NCBI RefSeq assembly: GCF_002104995.1
Contig: NW_024468249.1
Span: forward strand, 806,001 to 870,000
DNA length: 64,000 nucleotides
Source of the DNA: Linderina pennispora
Lineage: Eukaryota; Kickxellomycota; Kickxellomycetes; Kickxellales; Kickxellaceae
Direction: 5' to 3'
Position numbers and translations under genes: made by a program. The notes under the pieces are model-generated. The model searched no databases. It was not told the DNA's origin and was given only the letters and a program-made list of their open reading frames with translations. Shown in pieces: positions 42,220 through 54,877 of the stretch (its first letter is position 1; each line of letters begins with the position of its first letter).

Positions 42220-45200
42220 CTTTTTTGCTGAATTTTTTGCATTCTCGTTTACCAGCCTGAATGCCACCCCCAAAGTGGCCAATTCTGATTGCTGTTTTCA
42301 CAAGAGTTTTTTTAAGCAGAATAAATTATATGCGTAGCAGCAACCTACACCGCCTATTAATGAAATATCTGGGAATATACATTCCAAACCGCATCTGAAC
42401 TTGCAACAATGGTACGTGGCCTACCAACCAAGGTAATACACATAGCTTTAGAGTATTTGAGTATTGTCATTTTCACTGGTCCTGCCATTATTCGAAGGTG
42501 GGCTGTGGCATTGTAATGGTGCAGAACCTGTAGCCACATGCCTCAGCTGTACCTGGTTGAACCAGCCAGATCATTGCCTGGATCAGCAACTCGGAAGCAG
42601 GATCTGACATGTGCCACCGCAGCCGCAGCGGCCCATTTGCCGCTGTAGTGGCATATGGCCACCGAATTGTGCTGGTACCAACATAATGCTGATTTTAAGA
42701 AGCAGATAATGAGCATAGGAAAACAGATAAACACTGTATGAATACTTCCTAAAACGGGTCTGCGTTTTACAAGATACGGGTCTTCAGGAATGTACTCAAG
42801 CAGGAGTGACAGTGGCTTTTGTGTGTTATCTGCTTCAATACAGCAACAGCCACCTGTGTGCATGTCACTCCATCCTACAATTGCCCGTCGTCTGTGACCC
42901 AATGCTGTCACCAAGGTTAAATAGTAGTTAAACTCTGTGGTTGGTGTGTGTGCTCACGGCTCTATTGTTGTAGTAGAAGAAGGCGGATACCAGTAGACAA
43001 AGATAGGGCTTGTTTCCATCGCCACATCCTGTTTGCCTGGCAACCTCTGTTTACTATTTCCTTTTAAAGTTTTGGCAAGTTAGAGTCCTGTTCCTCAATG
43101 GGTATCATCAGCTTCCCCTGTTCACAACGGCATTTAAAGTGAAGTCCATTGAATCGCCAATGAATGGTGGAAGTATGAACAATCACACGTGTGGTTTGTT
43201 GGTGAAGATACGATAATAACTGGTCATGGTATTCGATGGTTCACATCTGTTGCAGTGCGCAATGCCACATTCGGGCTTGTATTCCCTCCACATCACCTAT
43301 ATTTGGTCTATTTTCAAAGTGCCACCCGTTTTTGTCAGTGTGCAGCTATTCGCCGAAGCGCTGGTTGAGAAAGAGTGTGAGCACCGAATTCCGCTGACTG
43401 CAGACTGAAGCGATTTTCAGCACCAGGATTGCACGATTGCCTCGAGATGGTCTGCGTGCGTCAATAGATATGGTAGAGGAACGACTCATAGTGCTTGATA
43501 TTCGATGCTGTGACCATGCATTAAGGAAGCTCTGCGCACTCGGGTCTTCAGGAGAGATATTGCAAATTGCAAATCTTCGGTTGAAGGAGAAAAAGGACAG
43601 CTAGCGTGCGCCGAATGAGCCTAGGAAAGCAGGCCGTTGGGGGGTGTGGGGCTTTTCGGGAAGGGTGAACCCGGGTAGAACTGATGATGATCGGTGTGAC
43701 TCTTAGGCGAATGAGCGTCCGTGTCCTGCTGACGGCCCCAATGTGGGAAAAAGGGCGAGCCAAGCATACGAATGCAAATCGTACCGCACCTGCAAGGTAT
43801 TGGGTACCTTCATGATGTCCTGAAGTGGCAATGGGCGGATCAGGCTCCGACCATGACATCGAACCAAAGAACCCACCCATTCGCTGCTGCTGCGAGCACG
43901 ATCTGCGGTCATGGCCACCACCTGCCAGCCCTCAGTGTCACTATAAAATATTGTCCGTTCTCCCAATGATTTCTAGCGGGTGCTCTTGGCCCGTCTATGC
44001 CGGAGGAACGGACAATAATTGCTGGTGAGGATAGTGCTCATCTGTTTGCTCGCCCGTCGGCCACACAGCACCAGTCGATTTTTGCGCAACCAGTGGACGA
44101 TAGAGAGAAAATTAAATAAACAACTTCCAACGCCAAATCAATTGCGTCTTAGTATATTCGCTTATTCATGCAACCAGGAACTGTCCACATTGCGCTGACG
44201 GAACACTCCTGGTGCTATGCGTAGCTGGCATTTGACACAATTATTTACCAGTCCAAAAATGGCCAGGCAAGACACCTGGGTGTTGAGGTCAGGAATTGTT
44301 TTGATCCCGCCTTTGAGATGAAGGCGCAATTGCAGTATGCTCTTGCGGCATCCCTCGTCGCGGACATGTGGTCCTGGGGCCACGGCTGTATGGCTGCATA
44401 GCTGTATGCCAAGCCGGGGCCCCAAGGGCTTGTTTTGTAACCAAATGCAAACACGCCATCACCGATATATAACAAAGAGGCAGGCAGCCAGTTTTGGGCA
44501 ATTGCGTCGACAGCTCCTGGCACGGTGTGCTGCTTCTCCTGAGTCCTAGGGGGAATACCCGTACATGCGTCGGCTGAAATCCGGATGGCATATTGTCCAT
44601 GCAACGGCGCCACCTAATATATTTCGTGGTCCATTGTGCCCCGTGCACTCTGCGTACATGAACAGCATTTACAGGATCCGGTTTGGGTAGCAGCAAATTA
44701 GGTCCAATGCGCCTCCTTTTTACCCGCCTGCTTCACCTTCTGCTTCAACCAACTTGGAGGACTCGGTCTGGGAAAGCGCAGAACCGATCATATTCAGTGT
44801 TGTCCGTCTGTTTGTCCATGCATGGGGCTATTCTCAATCCACAAAGAGTAATGGCTGGGCTGGATGGCTCTAAACACCAACGTATAAATCCTGCGAACAA
44901 AGCACACACACTGCCCTGTTTATTTTGTTGGCACGGCTGCTCCTGCCATCTCCCTTTCATGCAGCGTCTGCGTATGGATTGCACGCTTCAGGTTTTCAAA
45001 CAGATATTGTTTCTTGGTGTGTCCCTTTTCACTACATGCGCATAGGGGTGCCTCATAGCTCACACCACCAGCCGATCCAGCCAGCTCGGTCATGGGCAAA
45101 GGGGACCGACTGGACAGCGAGGTGGGGGAAGAGAGGGGTGAGCATAGGATGCAGATATTGTGTGTGCCGAAAGAAGGATCCGGCATTATCCCTGACCTTC

Positions 45201-46277
45201 TCCCTCTCCTTGTATTCAGTTGAACCGACAATGATTACAGCCTTTTAGCTAGACAGACTGCAAGCGCATGCACTTTCTGTTGTCTCCGCTTCCTGGGATT
45301 CATTTGTCCAGCTTCGTGCCTGTCCCTCTTTTTTATTACCTCCCTATTCCCTCCAACGGACAGTAGCGCACTGCACCATTTTGTTTTGATTTCAAGTGGC
45401 AGCAAGTGGTGTGAGGGCATGGTTAAGGAAGGGCGGTGGGCAACAAAAAAGGGAGCCCACACCTTTCATCTGTGAACATGGGTTGGTGAACCGTGCCAGA
45501 ACAGCTGGTATTTTTCGAGGTGACAGGGCAACACGAAGGCACACACACACACCACGCTGGGACGGCAATTGCATTCAAACCTGCTAGTCACGTCACAGAC
45601 TCGGCCCGGCATCCACTGATGCCTGGAGAGATGACAACTTGCTGTGTGCCCCGGACAGTAGAGACATCACTTACTATTCTTTTTCCCAAACCGCAATTCG
45701 CTGGCCTCAATTTTTGTTGACCCGTTGCACTGTTACTAATTTTTCTACGTTGTCACACAGTGCGGTTTCCGAGAACAAGGCGGAGGAGGGAGACAGGACG
45801 GCGCGCGCGCGGTAAACAACTGGTAATGACATAAAACCAGTTTTCTCTTTACTGACATCACTCGACATGGACCTGGCCTATGAAAGGTAGATCTGGTGCA
45901 GCGTCCGCTTGGTTCGACAGTGCCAGTGAGAAGAGCGAGGTGGCCGCAAAAGACATTGAAACTCATGCATGGGCAGCCTGTTAATCGCCAGATGCTGCTG
46001 GCAGCGGCCGATCTCTGCTTTTTCCTATCCCTGAGCGATTGCAACACTCATCGCTGTGGCCTGGTTGAGTTGCCAAAAGCAGCTGCAATGTAGTACACTA
46101 ACGCTCCTGTTTCGCATCTGCATTGAGGTTCCACTGGTCACCGTTGCTGCCAAGTCCGTCTGCTCGCATTGCCTCGTCAGAGCAGCTTGTGCTCTCCCCA
46201 CAATCCCAAAGGGTCCCCCTTCCACTAGCGGCTGTGTCGGGTTTCCTGCTTGTTTTGGTGCGAATGGCTATGTCCAT

Positions 46278-46310
46278 GCCTGTGTCTGTGTCTGTGTCTG
46301 TGCCTGTGTA
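46278..46310. repeat. Microsatellite, TGTCTG-type
   Basis: Imperfect repeats of TGTGTC/TGTCTG on the plus strand, about 33 bp, in the upstream region of the zinc-finger gene. Confidence 0.8.
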
Positions 46311-46727
46311 TGTCAGCATCTGCGGCCGTGGTTGCAGAGGCGCCATGTCACAGCGCTCTAACTCATCCACATTGGCACGCCAGGGCCATGCACAGTGGGC
46401 TTGAGGGGGCGGTTGTTTACCGAGCGACAAGGAGGGGCGATCACCCACCCCTTCTCGCATCCCGCCACCCGATGGACTTTGTCCCCGGTTCCCCCTTTTT
46501 GTACCAGTGAGCTCCGCCACTCGACCAACAAACAAATAGAAACGGCCCGGTAGATCGACCCCTCCCCTCTACACCCCCCGCTCCTCGTATCAGAAACCAT
46601 TTTACCTTATTCTGACTACGACGGGCGACGCATGCTGGCCATTTTCCTGTACTTTGAAGAGAGTGTGGGTTGGTAATCCAGCAGGCAAGCAAAAGGCGCT
46701 CAGGCTCCTGCCTCTGCGCCCGCCGTT

Positions 46728-46734
46728 TATATAG
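46728..46734 (+). promoter_or_regulatory. TATA-like element upstream of the NRG1-like gene
   Basis: TATATAG on the plus strand, about 214 bp before the ATG, followed by a long C/T-rich leader. The distance implies a 5' UTR near 180 nt. Confidence 0.4.
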
Positions 46735-46947
46735 AAGCGCCTTGATTCCTCCCCCTTTTCCCTTTCCTCTGGCGGGTACCTGACCTTGTTTTTAATTGCT
46801 GAGCTCGTGTATTCTTTTCCTCTACCTGCATCACCACTGTCCTTTTTAGTCCTTCTCTTCTTGCTCTTATTAAAAATACTCCTGAAGGTTGGTTCTCCCT
46901 CCACTCGTCTGTACATTGACATCTACCCCACATCTCTTATTCCCACA

Positions 46948-48060
46948 ATGAACCCTGCAATCACCACTCCTGGAAGCACCCGCTCTTCGCCGGGTCTCTT
47001 CAACCACATCAACCACTCGGCGGCTACGGGTCCCGCAACCATGCGGACCCCGATGCACCTGGGTCTCTCCGAGTGCTCTTACGCTCGGCCGCCACCCCTG
47101 AAGTGCGCACGCCATTCAATTCCGTCGTTGTCAACAAAGACTGCCGACGGAAGCAGAGTCAGCATCCTCAATGACTCTGACCAGGATCCCGCTGCCACAC
47201 ACGACCGCAAGCGGTGCTTGTCTGTTCCTGGGCCCTCGCCCGTGTACTCAACGGCTAGCTACAGCCCGTTCCGCGCCCAGTCAACACCTGGCGCCACACC
47301 GCAACAGGCCCCGTCATCGCTGCCTTCCCTGAACACGCTGGTCCAGGCTGTGGGACTAGTGACATCCGAGTCATCAGCAGTGCCCCCGCCGGCTAACAAT
47401 CGGACGCACAGCCTCCCTGTGATGCCGCTCCACCGCCAGGCACCGCCTCCGCCTCCCACACAGACCAACAAGACCATGGCCAAGCGCAAGTACAAGTGCA
47501 CATTCACCGGGTGCGGCAAAGCGTTCACCACCAGCGGCCACCTGGCCCGCCACCAGCGGATACACACGGGCGAGAAGAACTTCCCCTGCCTGTTCCCGGG
47601 CTGCACCAGCCGCTTCTCGCGGCAAGACAACATGATGCAGCACTACCGCACACACTTGTCGTCAAAGTCGCGGCGAAATGGCAGCCCGCGCAAAGTTGTC
47701 TTCCTCGACCCTGTTGTCGACCCGTACCGGGCGAGCCCTAGCATGTATGGCACACCAAACTATGCCAACACTGCCCCTGTCCACCATCCCTATGCCCATC
47801 CCCATGCCCATCCCCACCATGCCCAGCGGTACTCGGCGAGCGTGCCGACATCTGTCCCCCAGCAATATCAGCAGCCGCAGGTGACTGGTCAGCGGGCACC
47901 AGCTCAGCCGTATGGGCTTCCGGCAGTCCACATGCTGGCAGCTAATAATGTCGCTCCGGGATCCCCGGCGACATCGCACGAGTACCATCACAGCATGCCC
48001 AAGCAGCCGTCTACTGCGGCTCCCCGCACCGCGGCTGCTGGCCCCATGGCTTACTACTGA
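46948..48060 (+). CDS. NRG1: C2H2 zinc-finger transcription regulator, NRG1-like
   Basis: A 370-residue single-exon protein. A long Ser/Pro-rich N terminus precedes two adjacent C2H2 fingers: YKCTFTGCGKAFTTSGHLARHQRIH (about 182-206, finger signature FTTSGHLARH) and FPCLFPGCTSRFSRQDNMMQHYRTH (about 212-236). The linker TGEKN and the second-finger RFSRQDN motif match the NRG1/NRG2 class of glucose-responsive repressors. A His/Pro repeat (HPYAHPHAHPHH) and Gln/Pro-rich C terminus follow. I chose ATG 46948-46950 because the TATA-like element and CT-rich leader lie upstream of it; an in-frame extension to 46786 is UTR-like. It sits alone in a ~10-kb gene-free neighbourhood. Confidence 0.85.
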   Translation: MNPAITTPGSTRSSPGLFNHINHSAATGPATMRTPMHLGLSECSYARPPPLKCARHSIPSLSTKTADGSRVSILNDSDQDPAATHDRKRCLSVPGPSPVYSTASYSPFRAQSTPGATPQQAPSSLPSLNTLVQAVGLVTSESSAVPPPANNRTHSLPVMPLHRQAPPPPPTQTNKTMAKRKYKCTFTGCGKAFTTSGHLARHQRIHTGEKNFPCLFPGCTSRFSRQDNMMQHYRTHLSSKSRRNGSPRKVVFLDPVVDPYRASPSMYGTPNYANTAPVHHPYAHPHAHPHHAQRYSASVPTSVPQQYQQPQVTGQRAPAQPYGLPAVHMLAANNVAPGSPATSHEYHHSMPKQPSTAAPRTAAAGPMAYY

Positions 48061-51000
48061 GGCACTTTGCACCAATTCATCACAAGCATGCATCATTCAA
48101 CCCGCGCGCAGTAAATGCATTAATTTTTCCTTGCTTTACGTTTCCATACATTTGCAATTTGACACCGTACAAAGCCCACTACTCCGTCCCTGACACCAGC
48201 ATCGACACCTGTTTTTCTTCTCTGTCCGGCTGATATGTCGTGCCGCACTCGAATTCTGTGCAAGAGCCCATGGCAAGCGACAATCACCAGACGCAACCAT
48301 GCAAGAGGCGATGGCAAGCACACTCTGGCAGCAAAACAACAACGCATGTCGTCCTTATGCTTGTTGTCCATGCACCTGGTGACCTGGCCAAAGTACTCAT
48401 GTGCGCTTTATGCTCAGTGGAGCAGGCATACAGATGCGATCTACCGTCGTCCGCCCCTACTCCAAGCTCCATTCCCAACCCTTCTCGGCTGGAAACAGCT
48501 TTTAAACAAGGATCCGGATACATAATTGCGTGCAGACCAGTATGTGCTGATCGGCAGGACAAAGGCCAGCAAGGCCGGCTGGCCAGTCTCTGGATATATT
48601 GTGGCCTTGAGAGTTTAGACGATTTCGCAAGGAGAAGTGGGCAGACATACGCGCGGCTGCTCTTCGGTATGTTTGTAGAATGGAGAAACGCAAATCGTCG
48701 CCGCGGATCGCCGCTGTGTATGCCGACAAGAGTGGTGATGTCCCTGGCCCAAGAGACAAAGGTTTCTGCTCAGCTGCAGCTCAAGCCATGCGTGCTCTCC
48801 CCGTCCCGATGCATGCGCTTGCACGACCCTTGAAAGGGGTAAAAATAGAACCGCCATGTCCCTTTTAATTCGCACTGAATGCGAACATTGGTTCCTTCCA
48901 AATGCTGCCGCGGCGGGTGCTCGATGTGCATGCCTATTGCGTACCCGATGCCTGCGCGTGTGAAATCGCTGATTCGTCGGTCCATCGCACTGTGGGTGAA
49001 GGATGGCGGCTGCGATTTCTGTTCTGTGTTCTTTGGCTGTGGTGGGCTTTGTAGACACAAGGGGGAATCCCACTGGCTGGCGCCCTGACTGCTTGCTGTT
49101 GGCACGGCTTTCCCCGATCCTCGCCCCTCGCTAATCGGGTTTCAAGCGTGTTTGCTGTCCGTCAATGACATAATTCGCTGATCTCTTGGCCAAGCCAGAC
49201 CCAATGGCCGAAACTGGAGCCACACTGAGAGCCATGCTGCGCTACATGCAGTGGGCCATCACTGATGGCTGCTGCCATGGTGCAGGCACAGCATGGAATC
49301 TATGCAGCACAGCATGGATTGCACACAAGCTCATAAACAAAGATGCCTTGCCAGCATCGGCTACCCCCTGCCCATACCCGCAGCTGCTAATTCTAGCGCG
49401 ATCGCCACCACAGCCCACATCATCTCCAGACAGTGAGAACCACGCACTATCATCCTTGCGTGCAGCGCACTTCCAATGCAGACATTTGTTTTGGTTTTGT
49501 ATATTTGCCCGTTTGCAAAAAGGAGATCCGCACAGCTGGGCCTTGCCAAGCGACCTTGCCAGGGACGCCCAGAAGCAAACAAAACAACACCCAGGAAACT
49601 TGATTCTACTATCACCCGGCGCATTATTTTGTTCTTGGATACGGCCCCTTGCGTTCCTAGCAAATCCCGCCGGCGACGCACTGAGGAACCGCGTGCACTG
49701 GCAGATTAAGGCAGCGCAGGATGCGCGGTGGTGTCGATCGCGGCCGCCCCTTCTGCGGTGAATTTTTTGTCTTGTTGATTTAAGCACAGCCAACGCCCAG
49801 TCGATGCTGACAAATTGACATTTGGGGAGGGCTATGCATATCCGAACCTCCCCTCCTGCTTCTGTGAGAGCGCTATGCCCTGCGATCCAGCCTTGGCGCG
49901 GGGGACTAGATCTGTGTAGCAGACGGGCGATTTCCCTATTCTCCATTCGGTGATGACTCCTGCTGCCTCGGAGCCTTTGCCAGCTCCGTCTCCATTCCAA
50001 GTGTGTGCGAGCCACGCCCTCGCCACAGGCATCCCCAATTTTTCGATTATTGCCCGGGGACGCTATTTACATTAGCGAATGCCTCGGCAGCCGGGTTCTC
50101 TATGGGCTCATATATATAGCAGCCACTATACTAGACGGCTAATTGGCCAAGTGCACATGACGTCGTGGCCGCATGTCTTGGCCCTCGGCTGCTCTCCGAT
50201 TGGCATGGAACCTTGCTGCAGGACACGTCGCGAGTCATTGACTACAATAAAATAGATTCAGGGATACGTGCTGTCCACAAATAAATTGCTCCCTTCCCGG
50301 CATCGCCGCAGCCGCAGCCATTCAGCACTGCACTGCCAGTTCCACGCTCCGGTACGGCTGGGCATGCAGTCGCCCAGGCACAATGCCAGCCATTTCGCTC
50401 TTCTTCGAATGCCCGCTCCCTCCCCTCCCCCGACAGGCCATCCTGCTTTATTTCTGGCACCCACATCCCTTGCAGCTTGGAAGGAGAATGTAAAAAATTT
50501 ATGCACAATGCATGTGGGTGTCCTGCCCATCCATTATCGTTGAGCTTTTCCCGCATATAGTGGGCGTCTCGGCAAATGAAGGGTCATATGGGTACCCCTA
50601 CCCTTTATTTTTGGTTTTTGCAGGATGCTGGATGCGCTCAGAGTGACACGCCCGCCAGCACAAGGGCCAGCAGGACGCAGGGCAGTGTGACTTATGCAAG
50701 GCGGGATGCAGATTGGCAACCTCCCGCCTGCCAAATTCATCAGCCCTTGAATGCAACCTCCATTGTCGTTGCTGCAGCCACCCCGGCATCCCGTGCTACT
50801 AGATGACAACCCCTCTCACTGCTCTATTCCAGCAATAGCGCCTTTCGCTGTCCCTTCAATTTAAGCAGCGAGTGCATTAATTGTCGTAAACACCCAGTCA
50901 TGTGAGTATCGGCAACTAGTGTTTTGTGAATCGACAAGAGCGCTGTGGCTGGGCCCCTTGTCACAACGTCAACTGCGCTTTCTCCGGCCACTCGGGAAAG

Positions 51001-53306
51001 AAAAAGGGAGGGAAGGCATCCCTTGCGTGCCCATTTCTATTTCCAGCCATGCAGCTCCATTCTGCAACGCCACTCGATTTCCGATTTATGTCCGCAAGCA
51101 ATATTTGCGCACAGCCTTCTCATTTCACACTCATTGTTGCGGGCGAATAGAGGGACCCACATTTATATTGCACCGAACCAGCTCCAAACACAGCAACGCG
51201 GTGGTGACAATTCGCACTTGTCGTGTAACCTGATGCTGCCGCACGCTTGAACTAATAAGGAAAATAGTTCGACTAGAAAAGCATCTACAGCCAGCCAACA
51301 GACAACAGAACTGAGTGATTCAAAACACAGTTTGACAACCCCCTTGAATTCGACTTCATATGGCAACACAAGCACACATGTCGATACCAGAAGAGTCAGA
51401 AGTAGTAGTGTTGTGTCGGTCGACTATGTAGGGGTTTTTAAATGTATATTTAATACTGAAGAAAAGAGAGAAAAGGGAATAGACGAGTTGCGCAGGGGAG
51501 TTTTTAATACTGCCATTTGTGCAACTTATCAGAGGCTAGACTCTACCTCCATATCGTAGGCTGTAGCGGGGCTCTCGTTGGCGCCTGGATTTCTGTCACC
51601 TGATTCGGCTGACATGTCGATGTCAGGGACAGCCGCATCGGGCGCGCAACAGTAGTTACCTGATTGGGGTACAAACAAAAAGCTACACAACGCATCGATT
51701 TTGAACACACTTGTCAATGTTTCATGGAATAAATGTTCTCGAGCTTTATGGAAAACTGAGATGGAAAAATAACTGAGGAGAGAAGGCGGGATTGGGTGGT
51801 TCTGGATGTCAAAATTTTGTGTGGTTGATTTAGTGTGGTGGTTTTGAAATGCGTTGCCATTTCGAGGCCAACAACACTTACTACGCTTAGCAACAACCAG
51901 CTCAATTTCTAGCACAGATAGCAATATCGATAAGAATATTTCTAACAGACATTTGCTTCATAGCATTGCTTGCAGTTCTACAGATGCTGGCTGATACATA
52001 TACGAATGGAACAAATAATAGGGATAAGAGTCTTGAGTCCTCCATTTTTAGCTGATTGCAAGTGGTAGGTGTCAACTTATATCAACCCAAGTCATCACTT
52101 TGTGTGAGGACAAGGAGAACTGAAACAATAAGATGAAAAATTGTTTATTAGCATATATGGAGGGAAGTAGGTGTAATATCAACAGAGGAGAATAATGGGC
52201 TGTTTGGGGCTTGGGGCTATTGCAAGAGTGAGGTAAAACTTGAGCATGGTGGCGCAGGGCGGCGTTGGCGGCCTGATGTCAACAAGAACAGCAACCCAAC
52301 ACCGCTTCGTTTGATCCTGAGCGTATTTGGAGAACCAGCACAAAAGGTCATGTCAATTGCATTGGCCAGTGCACTTCAGCCGAAGCATTCCAAATTGAGC
52401 GTGTTGGTTTGGAGTTTTACTATGTATTTTTATGGGGTTAAAAGCTATTATTAAAAGAACAAAAACGGATAAAAGGAGGAAAAACAAGGGCATATGGCAA
52501 ACGACATATGCCATATGGCTGTGTCCTAGCCAGGGCAGGTTCCATCGTTTGTTTGATGCAAAACGCATTCTCTGACCAAACACAGCCATTGTCAGGCTCA
52601 TAGGCTGGGGTCTGGTCACCCAATATCCTTAGCAAGATCATAGCACCCGTTGCCGTCTGGAATACCAACGTCATAATTATTGTTGTTGTCGGTACTCGGA
52701 TTTGGCAGAACGCAATAGGTTGACCAGTGCCAATGGCTAAGCATATATGTGCGCCAATGCAGCCGCATAGCACATTTTTCGCTTTCGCATTCTCTTTCTG
52801 GTATTAACACCAATTTCAAAATCTTTATGCATACACATCACAACGGATGCAATGTCTGTAGCAACAAGCATTACCTCGCAGCTAGCTTTATGTACCTCTA
52901 TTCAAAATGACTGATTCACCCAACAGTATGTATGGTAATACCACCATGTGGTATTGGTGATGCCTTTATAGCCCATTGTGAACCAAAGTTGTTGGGGATT
53001 CATCGCTGTTTACACCTAGCAGATCGAGTACTGATCCGCAAGCTTCCGGCTCATCGTGGATCCAAATCAGGCAAGTGGAAATTGCGTTTCACAACCTCAT
53101 GCATGTGCATTCAAGGCCCATACATGAAAATCTCCAAACATTTGCACTGCTATTGGTTGAGGAAAAAGTAGGAATGAGGAGATAAGCACAAATCAAGGAT
53201 TCTGCAGCAATAACCAGGCATATGCTCCAAGTGAAGGTCATTATCAATCCTTCAGCACACTATTGTTGGCACCAGTTGATTTCTCTTGCCAGCAGCAAAG
53301 CAGCAA
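48061..53306. other. 5.2-kb gene-free region downstream of the NRG1-like gene
   Basis: No gene can be supported. 48.1-50.9 kb is base-balanced; 51.2-53.3 kb is AT-rich. One GC-richer island at 51529-51660 (minus strand) reads AAVPDIDMSAESGDRNPGANESPATAYDMEVESSL to a stop and could be a coding fragment, but it lacks a start or clear splice partners. The promoter of the acyltransferase gene lies at the right end. Confidence 0.4.
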
Positions 53307-53314
53307 TATATAAG
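53307..53314 (+). promoter_or_regulatory. TATA box of the acyltransferase gene
   Basis: TATATAAG on the plus strand, 115 bp before the chosen ATG. No ATG intervenes between it and 53429, which helps fix the start. Confidence 0.6.
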
Positions 53315-53428
53315 AGACCCCATAAGTACAGTGCGCTTAGCGCCGTTGGAAATACGACTGTTTTTCACTTTGCTATTCCGCTACTTGTTTGCTTGCTAAC
53401 CCTTTCCCCTAAACTTGTGTCGCAGAAA

Positions 53429-54877
53429 ATGGACGATTTACTGGACAAAATTGAATCCGGTGTCTATCCGCTCAGTGCTTTTGATGAAATTATCTCCTAT
53501 GTCAATATCCGCCACGTAAACTTTTATTCAAACCGAGATGCCACTACCGATTTTATGCCGGCCGATAAGCTTGAGACGGCGTTCTACAAGACACTCAGCC
53601 TGTTCCCTCTTTTTGTCGGTGACCTTTCCCAACGAGCTGACGGCCGCATGGAGATTGTTATAGACAAGGATAATCTCAACATTCCCGGTTACATGGAGTC
53701 GCAATCTGATGTTTCTTTCAGCGACATTGAGTCACTCAGCTTTAATCAGTCGACATGGCCAACCAACTTGTCAACCACTGGTACTATTGCATGCCCTGAC
53801 GCTGAAACAAACCGGATTAAGCTCGCCAACATACACGTAATACGTCTGAAGGACAATAGTGGCGTCATCATATCGACCAGTTTTGCCCACGCAGTCACAG
53901 ACGGATATGGTTGCTTCGAGTTTCTTAACTGCTGGGGAGACCAGACCCGTGCGCTTATTACTGGACAGCCGGTACAAGAAAGCAGGTATTGCTTTGATCG
54001 TGCTGTTATCCGTAGGCTAATGCCTAGCGAACGGGCTCCACTTAACCAAACCACGCGGGACATGTACACTAAAAGTTCGTATTTGACAAACTGGATAAGC
54101 TGGCTCTCTCCAAGTATGCGTGGAAAACTGATGCGCTACTCGAGCAGCAAGAATCCAGTCGAAGGCTGCCTATTCCGAATTCCACGCGTCAAACTTGATG
54201 AGCTTCGCAGCCAAGTGCTCAACTATGTCCCTCCTGGAACCCGCATCTCGGATAACGATCTCATTTCGGCACTAACGTACAAAGTACTAACGCAGGCCAC
54301 AATGGAGGCTACTGGCGGTGGATCTGGGTGGATCTCAAGTGCTATCAGTCGCGCGATGGGAATAAAGGACGGACACTGCCTTGGAATATCTTGCGATGTC
54401 CGCCACCGCCTTGGTATGGAGGATTTAAACTATATCGGAAATCCAATCCATCAGGTTTTCATCCCTACTTCAGCTGAATACGCTACAAGGCGAATTAGCC
54501 CAGAAGCATTGGCCACAATTGCTTTCCAGGTGCGTCAGGCAGTGTCACTCGCAACACCCCCATACATTGGATCGCTCTATGAGCTTTTAGAGTCCGGAGG
54601 TACTAGCCTGGGCAACTTCATCGTTGGCATGACTTCCTACAGGCTTACTCTTTGGATATCAAATCAGACCCGGTTCGGTATCTACAAGGCAGATTTCGGC
54701 AATGGTGTGCAGAGCTTTGCTACTATAATTCCGGATTTTGGAGAAGGCTCCATCATTCTTCTACCCTCACCACCACCATGCAAGGATGTGCTTGTCAACT
54801 TGACGGTGTCACCCAAAGTCAAGGAAAATATTTTGAAAAACGAATTTTGGACAAACATTGCCGAGTTTTTTTTCTAA
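53429..54877 (+). CDS. BAHD-like acyltransferase (PF02458 transferase family)
   Basis: A 482-residue single-exon protein. The catalytic HAVTDG is at about 154-159 in the HxxxDG arrangement of BAHD enzymes, and ADFGNG near the C terminus replaces the usual DFGWG. The overall size (450-490) fits. Fungal relatives acylate secondary metabolites (for example trichothecene 3-O-acetyltransferase) using acyl-CoA; the substrate here is unknown. No other biosynthetic genes lie nearby, so a cluster is not supported. An in-frame extension to 53222 lies 5' of the TATA box and is rejected. Codon use is more AT-biased than in the housekeeping genes. Confidence 0.85.
   Translation: MDDLLDKIESGVYPLSAFDEIISYVNIRHVNFYSNRDATTDFMPADKLETAFYKTLSLFPLFVGDLSQRADGRMEIVIDKDNLNIPGYMESQSDVSFSDIESLSFNQSTWPTNLSTTGTIACPDAETNRIKLANIHVIRLKDNSGVIISTSFAHAVTDGYGCFEFLNCWGDQTRALITGQPVQESRYCFDRAVIRRLMPSERAPLNQTTRDMYTKSSYLTNWISWLSPSMRGKLMRYSSSKNPVEGCLFRIPRVKLDELRSQVLNYVPPGTRISDNDLISALTYKVLTQATMEATGGGSGWISSAISRAMGIKDGHCLGISCDVRHRLGMEDLNYIGNPIHQVFIPTSAEYATRRISPEALATIAFQVRQAVSLATPPYIGSLYELLESGGTSLGNFIVGMTSYRLTLWISNQTRFGIYKADFGNGVQSFATIIPDFGEGSIILLPSPPPCKDVLVNLTVSPKVKENILKNEFWTNIAEFFF

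Larger units (their letters stand above)
41509..42307 (+). repeat. Left arm of a tRNA-Cys-bearing inverted repeat (interrupted by an LTR)
   Basis: Reverse complement of 55911-56262. About 354 bp remain after removing the LTR and one 4-bp target duplicate. I count 12 substitutions and about 2 single-base indels, with the tRNA itself identical. Inner homology ends at CAAGAGT (42301-42307); the outer end is at about 41509. Confidence 0.9.
42308..46947. other. 4.6-kb gene-free region upstream of the NRG1-like gene
   Basis: No gene can be supported here on either strand; frames are short and unlike proteins. Composition shifts from AT-rich (42.3-43 kb) to near-balanced (43.4-46.9 kb) without becoming coding-like. 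A TG-rich microsatellite sits at 46278-46310. The final 200 bp are CT-rich and hold the core promoter. Its size and position suggest regulatory DNA. Confidence 0.45.

Noticed and set aside
42119..42301. Minus-strand frame with GPTGVEPVTYRTAAD-like text
   Set aside because: It is a translation of the tRNA-Cys gene, a common annotation artefact.
51529..51924. 131-codon minus-strand frame
   Set aside because: Only the last ~45 residues look coding; no start, splice partner or domain.
53222..53428. In-frame N-terminal extension of the acyltransferase
   Set aside because: It lies across the TATA box; the hydrophobic stretch it encodes is 5' UTR, and the ATG at 53429 is the first after the TATA box.
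39511..54877. Secondary-metabolite cluster joining the SDR and the acyltransferase
   Set aside because: They are 13 kb apart with no backbone synthase, P450 or transporter between them.
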